A stretch of DNA of 64,000 bases from the NCBI GenBank assembly GCA_013398055.1, contig VZRS01012043.1, forward strand, positions 174,052 through 238,051, in the 5' to 3' direction. The stretch comes from Ifrita kowaldi (lineage: Eukaryota; Chordata; Aves; Passeriformes; Cinclosomatidae). Below the pieces are notes generated by a model. That model ran no database searches. It saw only the letters and a list, made by a program, of their open reading frames with translations, and was not told the DNA's origin. Shown piece by piece: positions 1-12,300 of this stretch. Position 1 is the stretch's first letter; each line of letters opens with the position of its first letter. The translations under genes were made by a program, and so were the position numbers.

Positions 1-515
1 TTTGTTCTTAGTAGTTGGTCCAGTGCAGTATTTTGGATGTGTTGTGAAAATGATGTTGATAACACACTGATGTTTTAGTTGTTGCTCAATAGTGCTAAAT
101 CAAGGGCTTTTCATTTTCCCAGGCTCTGCCAGTGACCAGATGTACAAGAAACAGGAGGGAGCATGGCCAGGGCAGGTGGGTGGAACTGGCCAGAGGGATA
201 TTCCATACCATACAACACCATGATTAGTATGGAAACTGGGGGAGTTGGCCAGGGAATGACAATTGCTGCTCTTGGGTGGGCTGAGCATTGAATAGCTCGT
301 GGTAAGTAATTGTATCGTGGATCACTTGTTCTTCTCTTTACAATTGTCATTATCATTATAACATTTACATTTAACTTTATTTTAATTTTAAAATAATTTT
401 TATCTCAACTTACGAATTTTACCTTTTTTTTTTATTTTCCTCACCGTCCCACTGGGGAGCCAGTGGAGAGTAGGGTGAGTGACTACATGGTACTTGTAAC
501 TGGGGTTAAACTACA
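1..515 (+). mobile_element. Avian ERV LTR, 3' part (5' end outside the window)
   Basis: This is a long terminal repeat of an avian endogenous retrovirus, read on the + strand and cut at its 5' end by the window edge. What can be seen: the 'GTTGATAACAC...GATGTTTTAGTTGTTGCT' tract near 54-86, 'GGGATATTCCATACCATA' at 196-213 in the promoter-proximal part, a T/A-rich segment at 355-440, and a GC-richer end running to 'GGGGTTAAACTACA', with terminal CA at 514-515. The same blocks recur in reverse order and orientation at 62723-62906, so this is a dispersed family. No gag, pol or env sequence follows; unrelated sequence starts after 515, so it is either a solo LTR or one LTR of an element lying upstream. 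No clean TATA box remains. I recognise the general family from bird genomes but cannot assign an ERV class. Confidence 0.75.
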
Positions 516-694
516 ACTCTGCACTTAATTACCTGGTTATGTTTTTGAACTACAAGTGAACTATGTCTGTTCTTCTTTTTACACCCATTAATTATTGTTA
601 CTCTAGCCAAAGCTTGCAAAGTTTTTAAAAAAGGAGAGTGCAAGGAATCTACAAGGAAATTACTTGAAGAGGAAAGGAAAAGCAACAAAGGGCT

Positions 695-985
695 ATGAAA
701 TTAACCTGTCTGATCTAAGCCACTCCTCATAAAGATTCCCTTCCAGACCCTTCACCATCTTTGTGGCCCTCTTTTGGACACTCTCTAATAGCTCAATGTC
801 TTTTTTATGTTGAGGTGCCCAAAAGTGCACACAGGACTTGAGGTGAGGCCGCCCCAGTTCAGAGCAGAGCAGAGGAGAGCAGGACAATCCCTTCCCTTGC
901 CTGGCTGATTCTGTCCGTAGAACCATGGTTTCCCTGTCCCAGGTGCAGAATCCAGCACTAACCCTTGTTAAACTTCATATGGTTT
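695..985 (-). mobile_element. CR1 LINE fragment, ORF2 C-terminal part, internally deleted
   Basis: A 5'-truncated relic of a CR1 non-LTR retrotransposon on the minus strand. The minus-strand translation contains WAPQHKKDIELLESVQK followed by RATKMVKGLEG, the conserved segment after the reverse-transcriptase domain in avian CR1 ORF2. A second CR1 piece, reading on the + strand as 'TCCCAGGTGCAGAATCCAGC...TTGTTAAACTTCATA' (937-978), belongs further upstream in ORF2, but here it lies directly next to the first piece. I infer that about 150-200 bp in between has been lost, with the junction near 905-925. The 3' UTR and terminal repeat are not visible. It is a pseudogene and cannot be active. Confidence 0.85.
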
Positions 986-3900
986 TAAGGGGACTGAAAC
1001 CCCCTGTGGAACAGGTTGCAGCCCAGAGGGCAAAGGTTACAACACACACAAGTGCTGAACTGAACGCACTGGCTCATAAAGCTCTGCATGGATTCGGATT
1101 CTTGCTGACCTACAAGGGATTCTCACATCATGGCCAGTTTTCAGCTGGCATAGATACACCAGTGGCTTCCTGCCCTCACAATTTGCTGGGAGAGGTGGAG
1201 GTAAGAGATGGGCACAATGCAGATCTTTGCCATACTTATAGCTGGTTTAAGAGTCTGTTGGTGTTAGTTCATGCTGAGCAATCAATTCAGGCAGAGGGCT
1301 GTGACTTCTCTCTCTTCCTGCACTGAGCAGGAACTGGGTACAGGGAAGAATCTGTCTTGTGGTTACCCAGCCAGGGCAGTGGAAGTGAATTGCAAAGGAT
1401 GACTACTTATGTTTGAGAATTTGGTTTATAATCCTTTTTGTTACATTGTTTTTAAGAAGACAGTTCATACATAGTTCACATATAAATCTTTTTAAAGCCA
1501 TGGATGTCCTATAAATCATCTGCATATATGATGGGTTCTGCAGAGAAAGAGGTACTTTAAGACTAAAGTGAAAGTTTCATTTAGAAAAGCTCTATGTGCG
1601 TATTTTATACCTTTACACCTAGTGATTTAATACAAAACAATTGAAATAATGTAAGAAAGAGAACAAAATAACACCAATGCTTTTTACAATAAGCACTGAA
1701 TATAAAAGATCAAGCAAACATTGTTACACTTGATATTTTTTCTAGGGTTTCAAACCCATCAGGATATAACATTTATTAGAGATTAATGGAAGGATGAGGT
1801 GAAACATGCTGGTGGCTCAACCAGAAGCAGGGCAATTGTCAGAGAATACTCTGCGTGCATGTGTGTAGCCCATCACCTCCTAGAAGGAATCAATCAAAAG
1901 TGGAAAGCAATCCCAAATACCATGGTCCTAACAGGAGTAGAGCTGGGAAAGAACCACAAGTTTTGCAAATTTGCAAAGCTCAGTGATTTGCTGAGTTACA
2001 GAAACAGGGGATCTACCTATTTGTAGTTTATTTTTTTAATACGTGTTTGCAAATGACAGAAGTGTTAAGTGCAGAGTGCCTGATTTTCTTCTCACTTATG
2101 TCAGTGTCAATCAGGAATAACTTCTCTGAATTTACTTAACATGTTTCTTTCTGCCCTCTGGCTTCCCTGTAGCTAGTCCTAATTAGAATTGTACAAAGAG
2201 TTGGCTGGCTAAGTCATTCTCTAAAAAATAAGATTAAAAATATCTATATTAAAAAATTTTAGATTGAATAAAGGAACTGAGATGCCATTTTGTGCCAAAG
2301 AGGTTTTCTCTTGGCTTGCAATAGAGAACATTTTTATCTAAGTAGCAAAGACTTGAATGCCTTTTAGGCTTGAGTGGTGTAAGCAGAGATTCAGAGAGGT
2401 CCTACCTGTGCTCCAAGTCAGGTAAGAAGCAGTTTGGGTAAGGACCTTCCCTACAGTGCAGGATGTTCCAGTATCGAGGTATATGCAAAAACTGGGAAAA
2501 CCTGCTTCAGGTTTGTTATTAGCACCTATTTCTTTAAATGTTGCCTCCCAGAAAATAATGTGCTGTTGTGGAAATATCAAAACAAAATATTTCAGTGTTC
2601 TGAGGAGTATTTTGTTTCTTTGTTTGGTTTTTTGCCATACATAGATGTTGTAACAGGATGGTCTGGATCCCTGAAAACCTCTTTCATGTAGGACAAATAA
2701 GTAATTTGTTAGAGTTGTGTTGTTTTTTATTTTTCCCCTTGAGTAATAGTAATTTGCATCTGTGTAAAGCAGAAAAAAAGTCAGACTGATGAGATTATGC
2801 TGACAAGTGCTTGGTACTAGCAAGAGGAGAATGGGAACTGACTGTCTGATGGAAGCAGACTGTACCTCTCAGCTCAACTAAGTAAAAGTCCATTATTCCT
2901 GGGCTGCTGCATCAGCAAAGCAATTAAATTAAGGAATTCTACAGACTTCCGACATAGTTAAAATGAACTAAACCAGATTGAATGTAGAGCATTACACACC
3001 AGGGGAGCAGAATAAGGAGGGTGGGGTTAGAAACTGAAAATTCCAGGGTACAAAACAAAGAGAAGTAAAATGCTCAGCCATAGGAAATGATTATCATGAT
3101 AGTGAATAAGAAATGTTATTACTGCTTGGAGGATTTAAATTCTGTTTTATGAACGCTAGTTTGTATTTATGACCTTCTGAGATCTCTGCTAAGATAACTG
3201 TGCTCAATTCTCCACGTACCATGAAGTGTTTTCTTAGACCATCCGTGCCTGTATGGGTCCAATCTGTCGTTAGTTGCAAGAGTGGGGATACAGAAATATC
3301 TGTCTATTCCATAAATAAATACTGTACACCCTGTTTGTGAGGACTGACCAATATCAGCTTTTCTCTTCGAGCTGTGAAGCTGCAAGCATCTGCCTTCAAG
3401 CTGCATGATTCCTTCTGGGACTTCTCTGAATCCAAGTAATCTCCTTGAGCAATGGATTCATTTGATGGTTAACAGTATTGCTGCCAAGAAGAGATTTGTC
3501 ATATCTTTAGGCTAAGAGAAGGAATTCTGCAGTACTAGCTAACTCCTCTCCACAGGGGAAATCAGCATATTCTTCTGGTTATGCTGCAGTCCTATGATCA
3601 ATATATTTGTTCACATTTAATGCTACATGTGAAAACCAGCATTCTCTTTCTGAAAAAAGCTGCAAGCAAATACTGACCCATATATAGGATTTGTCTTCTT
3701 TCCAGCTTTATTCTTAACAGAACTTATGTGGAATTAATTGTAAATAGCTGGATTTGAAGGTGTCTTAAATTTTTTTTGGGGAAAGTTGGCATTTAAATCT
3801 TATTCTGCCGAGTTAGTCAATAACAATGTTCTTAGCTTCTGAAACTTGGACAGATTTATAGCTTCAGCAAACTTTCACATTGCCATTTTTAAATACACAT

Positions 3901-5734
3901 CATATATTTCACAGATCTTCTCAGCACAATTTTTAGACATGCCAACGCGATTTAGAAGTCTAGATTATATTTAAATATGACTGAAGCATTTGCGAAAACA
4001 AACCCCAAAGACTTTCGGTAAGATTTAGACCACCCACAAGTTAGTTTCCAAAATGGCACACGTGCCTTGATGTAAAACTATCAGATTCTCTGATACATAT
4101 GACAAAGATGTTAATCTTAAGATCCCATGTTCTTAAATCAGTGGATGATTTGAAGACATTGATAACTCAACTTCCTACTGCAAGAGTCTGTCAAGTCCAT
4201 ACATTTGTGGTATCCAGCATATGAAAAACCAGTGGAACACTGAAAGTGCTGGGAAGACCCCTGAATCTTGTGGCTGCACATCACCTGGGGTAACAAGCAA
4301 AGCACAAGCTTCTAACCTAGCCCAGTGTAGCAGCAGTCCCCACATACTCACATACATGGATAAGGAGCAAAGAAAGAGTGTTTCTGGTTTTCCAATAGCT
4401 TAGTTGTATTCAGATGAGGTAGAAAATCTGTTTAGGCTCAAATGACCCCACTTGCTAAGAGGGATAAAAAGCTGGAAGGAGCTTTTAACTCAGGTAGCTA
4501 AAGCAGATCTCAACAAAACCCTTACCCCGACTTGCCTCAGAAGTGATGCTTAAAGCTTACTTCAGGGGTGAGGATCGATGTCTATTCACAAAGAAATGGT
4601 GTTTGTTTTGAGGTGTCTCTCCTATCTCCATTTACTGCTTCCAGGCTGCTGGATTAAAGACCACATCCAGAGGGTTCCAGAATGCAGTGAGTGCTGCAGC
4701 CAGGGAAATTCTGCTTCAGAAGTAACTTTTTTCCTTCTTTCACTTTTTTTTCTTTTCTTGTTTAGGACTTAGCTTGATGCAGGTTGGGACTAAGCCTGCA
4801 AGCTGTCTGCTGGATGTTTTCGTCAGTTCCATGGCTGCAGTAAGAGCTGTAAAATGATCAAGCATGTCAAATTTCTCGCAGCGTCCACAAAGGCTACTGA
4901 AGCTCACAGCTCTTGAAAAGGCTTTCAAGGACCCTGGAAGCCCTGAAGATACTTGAACAGAGCTGGGCTTTTAGACTGAACTGCAGAAAGCCTCAGCTGC
5001 TGCAAACCCACTGAAACCTGGAATGCCTTTTTTGCTGACCGCTCCAGACTCTCAGATCCTGGGAGCCTGTCTCATGGCTTCAAGCCACAACTAAACAGCA
5101 TAATCCACCTGGATGTTTTAACAAAGCTGGATGCTCGGAAGTCAGAAGCCCTAGGAAGGCTGGCATATTCAGCTTTAGAGGTTTCCTCCTTACAACAGGA
5201 CGTTTTGGGCAAAACTTCTGCAGCTCAATGAGTACTAAAAACCTATTCAAAACACCAGGCCCAAAATTTTATGCTAAGACTGGACTGCAGGTTATTAAGT
5301 TGCAGCCACATTTACAAATGCTGCCTTATGTCTTTCATTATGTTTTCACTGCACTTATTCCAATGGAAAGGAAAAGAGAACAGTTGTAGTACATACAATG
5401 TAGGACGAAATGATTGAAAACACTAAATTGACCTATCCCCCTTCAGTTACCTTTGTGATATATACTTAGTGCTAATTAGTTCTAAAAATCCTAATTCCCA
5501 TATTTTTAACTGCAGGTTTTTTTGGAATTGCCTTTTCCTGTGGATATTTGAATTGGATGAGTGCTTGAATTACACAGCATGTAAGTCTCTGAATTTTTAT
5601 GAATTAATAGGAACGTGGACAGAACTGCGCAGTTATGTTTTTGCTCAAAGTTAATTTGCACAGCTTTTATCTTCCTGAGATCTTTGCTGAATTTAGATTT
5701 TAGGATCACATCTAATCACCATTTCCAGGCACAG
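986..5734. other. No recognised gene or named repeat
   Basis: I see only AT-rich unique-looking sequence here. The longest frame is 161 codons on the minus strand at 2338-2823. It has no recognisable domain, no codon-like pattern I can see, and overlaps + strand frames of similar quality, so I treat it as chance. The + strand frame at 925-1326 begins inside the CR1 fragment and is likewise not a gene. Confidence 0.5.
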
Positions 5735-6355
5735 TGAGGATAGCAAAATCATTAGGAGTAGTCAGCATGGCATCACCGTGTGGGAATCATGCTTGACCAG
5801 CCTGATACACATCTTTGGTGAAGTGGTTGACCTCTTGGATGAGGGGAAGGCAGAGGGTGTTGTGTGCCTGGACTTCAGTGAGGCCTTTGACAGTGTCTCC
5901 CATTAGACCCTCATAGAGAAGCTTTAGTTGTACAGACTGGGTGGGTAGACTGAGGTGGATTGAAAACTGGCTGAATGTCTGGGTCCAGGGAGTGGTAATC
6001 CACAAATCTAGCTGGAGACAGTGGCTAGCAGAGTTCCTCAGTGACCAAGGCTGGGGGCAGTCCTGTTAAACCTCTGGGTGATGGGGCAGAGTGTGGCCTC
6101 AGCAAGTTTGAGAAGTGGCTGAAACACTAGAGGGTCGTGCTGTCATCCAGAATGACCTCAACAGGCTGGAGAAATGGGTCAACAGGAATGTCATGAGGTT
6201 CAACAAAGGGAACTGTGAAGTCCTGCACCTGGGGAGGAGCACCCCCATGCACCAGTATATGATGGTGGCCTCTTCAGTGGAAAGAAGCTTGGCAGAAAGG
6301 GACCTGGAAGTCTTGGTGGGCACCAGGTTGAACATGAAACTCTCAGTATCAAAGT
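5735..6355 (+). mobile_element. CR1 LINE fragment, reverse-transcriptase part of ORF2 (pseudogene)
   Basis: A decayed CR1 LINE in the + orientation. The translation of about 5860-5910 gives DFSEAFDSVSH followed by a stop, corresponding to the conserved DFSKAFDTVSH segment of the CR1 reverse transcriptase. At 6115-6357 an open stretch carries RLEKWVNRNVMRFNKGNCEV and then LHLGRSTPMHQ, the segment downstream of the catalytic motif. Between them, around 6050-6115, the part that should hold the catalytic Y/FADD box is mostly missing: the sequence passes from 'GGGGGCAGTCCTGTTAAACC' almost directly to a remnant of 'CTCAGCAAGTTTG'. Stops and frame changes confirm it is dead. Both ends are truncated; no CR1 3' tail follows 6355. 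Confidence 0.85.
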
Positions 6356-9300
6356 GAATATCTGTACAGATTCCATTTAGATATCTGCCACATTTTTCAC
6401 AAGGTAGGTGTAAATTGACCTGAGGGCCATAATTCAGTCCCCAAACCTAGTTAATACTGTCCTGCATCACGACTTTCATACCCAGCTCTTCTGAATTTGC
6501 TGTTAATTCCTCCTACAAGTTATCAGGAGAAAAGGCCTTTTCTTAATAACAAAATACTGATCTGAAAATGTTTCATAATGTTTTTTAGGGTAGGATAATT
6601 TCACCTGGGCATGTTCCAAGGAAACTTTTCTTGGACGACTTTCACTTTTCAGAGTGAAGAATCACAGTGCAAATCTGTTTCATCATCTAAAATTTAAAGA
6701 CCATTTACATAAGGATAATCAGGGAAAGGACAGAATGATCAGGATTGCAAGTGTCTGAAAATAAAGATAAGACCAGATCTGCCGGTATGAGCTTTCCGTG
6801 TGGTGCATCTCAGATGATGGAAAGCAGCTGTAAAGTGGTATAGCCAGCATTTGTGATTCTCTGCATCAGTGGAGCAATGCCAAAGAGTTCTGGTGTATCA
6901 ACAAATCCAGGGCAAGTGGCAGCTGCATCCTTCTAGACAGATAAAGCTTCTTCTGCTGCAAGCAGTGTGAAGAAAACATTTGCATGTACACAGTAGGGTA
7001 TTTGTTTGCATGTGTACATGCACGTGTGTTTACACGTACACACCCACAATTCTGCGAGTGTGGTGGGCCTGGTAACACCATCTGGTGTTAAATTTACCCA
7101 TCATCTCTGCTGATCAGAGCAGTTGCCTACAGTCTTGCTAAATGTTACTCAGAAAGCTGAAGTCCTCCACATCATCAATAATCCTTTTTGGACTCAGGCA
7201 GGATAAAGGAGAAAAATTACAAACAAAACAAATCAAAACAAAATCCAGATGCACATATTAGGTAAAAAACTCTGGTGTGTCTGGGCATGTGGAGGAGAGT
7301 CTGGAACAGATTGTCTCTAAGTGGATGCTGGGACGGGGAGGTTGTGCGAAATGGACAAAGTACTAGGAGGGGATGGAGGTTTGGGGAGTAAGTTTGGAAA
7401 ATTGTTGCAAGTACATTTGTTGGTGTACATGGTGGGTAGCATGAGAATCTGGAACATGTGTAGATAGGATGGCTAAGGGCTGCAGATAAAAGGGAATAAG
7501 ATTTAACATAAAAGTACAAAAAAATAAAGATCTTAGGGCACTAGGGAAAGAATCATAGCAGTTGTTCAGGGAAAATGATTGGCCCAAAAGACCAGGAAGG
7601 GGAAGGAAGTGTGGGGGTAGGTTAGTACTGGATGGGCCCATGGTCCAATAGCAGCCTTGAGTTGGGTTCAGATATGTGAGAATGTAAGAAAAGAGGGAGG
7701 TCTCAAGGAAAAGTAAAGATAAAACTGACTTGCCAAAGAGATAGGAAGTGTTTGGGTCAAACTTGTTTTCTGTGTGGGAAGTGATGAATGGGGCACTCAA
7801 GCACAAATTTTCCTTGCTGGGACTGAAGTATGCTCAGGAGTGAGAGTGCTACTGCTAATTTCAGTTGCTAGGCTCAGAATAACCTCTCTTAAGCATCCAT
7901 GAACTGCTGGGTTTTTTCCCCAAGACTTCTAATTTGCTCATCTCCTTGTAGATTTTCTTATATACACTGAATAGGATTGACCAAATTTCAAATCCCTCCA
8001 CAAAGCATTCTAGAACTATCTAATCTTTCTGAAAAACATGGTCTTCATGTTTTTTTTTTTCCTCTGGAACAACAGTATTCTCAGTACAGGCTTAGTTGTT
8101 TTGATTCAAACAAATTAGTTCTGACTCTGCCTGGATAGTCCTAGCAGGGAAAAACCCTTAATCAAGATGTTTAGCAAAGTTATGAGACACTAATAAAAGA
8201 TCCTGAAAGAGGGAGTATCGAGCAACACTAATTACAGGAAATGCTAGAATATTTATAGACACATACACAGATATTTGTAGAACAACCTCTAGGCTTTAAA
8301 CTTTCCTGGCCTAATCTCAGCGGAGAGACCCTTTCAAGTGATAACCTAAATATTTTGGTTCAGTATGTTTATAAGCAACCCATGGATTTCCTTGAAAAAA
8401 ATGAATGGAGTCTGGCACATGTTTGGGGTTGTGGCTGACTGTACTTTTTATTCATTAGGGAGTATATTTTGCTATAAATACTTTCTTTATTTGTTTTGAA
8501 GAAACTGCATTTTGACTTTGATTTTTTGAAAGATAAAGCTGAAGCAATCATTTACGGTCATGTTTTATTATCTGCTGGAGCTTCAAGCAGTGCCTAATCC
8601 AATGATTGCTGAAAACATTTTCGATTCAGAAACAATTTATTTTCTCATATTACCAACAATGTGACACTTTGGGGAGTTCTTTGCAGCAGAACTCAGAGAA
8701 GTCACACTAGAAGAAAATTTGGCTTGATTTAGGTTTTTGAGCATTAGAATCCTTCATACTGACCTAACAATTATCCAGGATAATTCAAAACACATTCAAA
8801 ATGGCTACAATTTCACATTCAGCCCTAAAAGCTGCATTTAAGTTTGGTGTATGGTATGAAAACACAAATCACCAGCAATGGAAAGCCAGCAATATTGTGG
8901 TGATAACCAGGTGCTTAATAGAACAGACTTTTACTATCAGAACTCTTATTCACAGAAATTACTTGCATTTTTCCAATTATATAAGAGCTGGAAAACTGTT
9001 GTTTTAAACATTAAATCTTATTATAGATTACTGTGGATTACAGAAAAAAGAGCCTGCTTTCCCTCTACACTCTGTTTGCCTTCTGGTAGGAAAGGAATGC
9101 TGTTATTCACAAACATTTAAGTCACGATTATGATGCCCATGAATCTGTAAACTCCTGTTCAAACCCAGGCAGCAGGAATGGTGCTGTGTTGATTCATCTG
9201 GCTGCAGGTAAGGGCTGTTTTCCCTGTTGTAGAACACCCTCTTTGTTGCACACCAGCCTTTGTGCCCCAGGAACAAACACTGCTGCACAGGCACAACTTC

Positions 9301-12300
9301 AGGCAAACACTCCAGAGTATGACATTTACTGAGGTGTTACCAGGAAATGGCCACTTAGGACATGAGACTTAAGGATAGGAAAAAAATATCCAGTATTAAA
9401 TTGCCAGCTTCTTGGACAGTCTTATCCACTCCACTGAACTTTGTGAAAATGTCCCTTTACACCATCTGAAATCTTGGACCGTGATCTTTTAGGATAGACA
9501 GCAGTTTATCTAAATTGCTTGCCAAGAGGAAACACAGCACTAGATTTGCTGCTACTCAGCTAGGTATTTATCACAATACTCTACTTCAACTGTGTCCTGC
9601 TGCTGTTTGGCATCGTCTTCATTTTCTTTTTACCTAAGATAAATAAATGGATGTCATCTTGGAGATTTAGTTGCAACTGCAGTTTAGAGGTAAAAAAATA
9701 TACCTTGCAAGCAAGTTTCTTAAAGCAAAGAAAACCTCAAAACCCCTCGTAACTCTCCCAAATTATAAACCTCAGGAGAAATTAATTAGAAATAGTAACG
9801 AATAGCAGTAGTGAAAATATTACATCTTGAAAATATTACAGATCCCTTACTATTCTTTAAGTCAAGCAAATCTAGGAAAAAAAGCAGGCATTGGTGTTTC
9901 TTTTACTGCTTACACAAGCCATAAAATAAAACATTTGGAAAATACCAGTATTAAATTACAAATGAGGTAATTTAGAGCACAAATAATACTTTATTTATCA
10001 GAACTGAAATAAGATGGATCAACCCTTACAACTTCTGTATCAATCTGCTATTTGGAGTAAATAGAAAAATAAAATATTTCCTTAAAAACACTCAGATGAT
10101 TTGTTTCAGGGCTCATAAACATCTTTTATAAACAGCAGTTTAGTAATACCTAATGTTAAGTAATACCAGTGGTGCTGTAACTAATCTAGACTATGGATGC
10201 CAAAGAAATAATGTTTAGAGAGTTTTATTAGACTGATCTAATTGAAAAATGAGATCTGCTGTGGGGCATAGAAACATTGTGAAGCTTGTCTATTTTTTTC
10301 CAGACTGATGTGATGTTATTGTTGCATATATTGCTTTAAAAGGCACAAAAATGCTGAGGGCAAGCAAAATGTCCTTGGGCCTTTTGAGGCTGGTTCTTAC
10401 CTTGAGCTTATGTGTGCACTGGGAGGATGACCACAGCAGGTTTGCCTCCCATTCCCAGGTGTGCTGGGCAGCCTGGCCTCCTTCCCTTTTTACAGTGCAG
10501 CTGCACACTGGAGGAAATCTCCTTCCATGGGATACATTCCAGGGAAAGTGAGCGGAGCTTCTCCTTTCACGCTGGTGCTGTCAGAGACCTGAGTGAGCAG
10601 GGTGGGTAGATCAAATCCGTTCCCGCATGGAAGAGTGCTTGGATGTATTTTGGAAGCAGTATTTGGATATCTGCTATGTCATTTTCTGATCCTTAAAACA
10701 ACTTTTTGAGGCACATATAGGCTGGCTGTAGTTACACTTTTTTTTTGTGCTGTGATAACATTCCATCATATTAATTAACAGGATCCCTTGCTACTCTGCA
10801 TTCTCCTGTCCATCTACTGATTCCTGCCTTACATTTTATACTGAATGCTTGTAAGCATCTATACAACATTTATTATGCTGAGATCAGGGTCCATGACTAT
10901 GTTTCCTACCTCAGTGACTTAGGAAACAGCCCTAACACGGGTTTTAGAGGCACTGTGGTGGTTTGAATGACTTGCTGTGCTGGAAAGTCTGAAGTAGAAA
11001 AATAGCCATGCTACCCACGATAGGTAGACTGTTTATGCTGGGAGTAGGATTCAACTCATTCTAAGACAGATTTATAGTAGGAAAGATGAATCACACTCAA
11101 AAACCTTTTTTTTCTCTCCTCTTCTGAGTATGAAAAAGATGTTTAAAATGTGTCTTTCCTAGATGCCACTGGTAACTGCTGTGTCTTTTTGTAATTTATT
11201 ATATAAAGAATAACATATGTCAGCTCCAGCAAACAAGATATTTATTTATCAAATAAATGAATAAATACATCCATCACTCTTCTTTGAAAAATACTGGGAC
11301 ATTGAAGTCAGGCACTTGAAAGCAACATTATAGTAACAGAAACTGTAAGTGATAGCAATAATGCTGGAAAGCTTTTATCAAATTAAGTGAAGGATTTGGA
11401 CCAGTTCCCAGCAGCAATGGCTTCATTTCTCAGAAACCAGCAGCTGGTTACCTGCAGCACCTTTGCTTGCTGTTCCAGCAGAGTCCTCATGTCCTGAATG
11501 GATGCTGGGAATTGCTTCCAGGCTCTGATCAGTCCTGTAGATTAAGACAGTCTCACACAGCTGTGCATGGGTATGGATTAGTCCTTTCATTGAAACACTG
11601 GGATTTGAAATGGGAGTTGTTAATTTTGGTCGACAGTATCTTGGCAGAGAGGAGACAGGCAGATCCCTTCTCCTCCATTAGTAGTTCTTGTTTCTGCTGT
11701 TTTATTAAAACAGCTCATCATATTTGTAAGCTTCAATGAACTGTTCTTCTTAACATACTCCCACACAAGGATCCATTGAACAACTTGCATTGTCTCAGCT
11801 ATTTTGAGGATAAACATTTCTTCAGGAGTGATCATGAAACCTGCAATCTCTAAAGTTTAAAAGACAGTAAATATCACCTTCTTCAGCCCATTACGGGGGG
11901 TAATTTCTTTGCTACTTGCAAAGATACAAGTTAGGAGGAATAACATCACCCTTAAAAACAATGGCAGAGAAAGAGGGTAGTAGTAGGACCTTGGCTCAGG
12001 AGTATGTTAAAAACCATGTTCATTCCTGGGAGGAATGTTAGATGAAAAAATATTAATCAGTTACTAATGATACAAGTAACCTTTACAATGAAGGAAACAC
12101 CTTTCTCTGGGTTTCTTATGGGTTATTTGTTTTCATACTCCTTAAGCACAAACAGTATTTATCTAAATCAGACAAGATGTTAAAAGAATTTTAATGGATA
12201 ATACAGTGAGAATCTAGTAAATAAAGATTGTGTTTAGACTAATTTCCTGAAGTGCCTTGCTCCCTTAAGCTTATTCTTACTTTAGAATAGAATTCAGGGA

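Noticed and set aside
2338..2823. 161-codon minus-strand open frame
   Set aside because: No domain, no related sequence known to me, overlapped by + strand frames, and no splice or promoter context.
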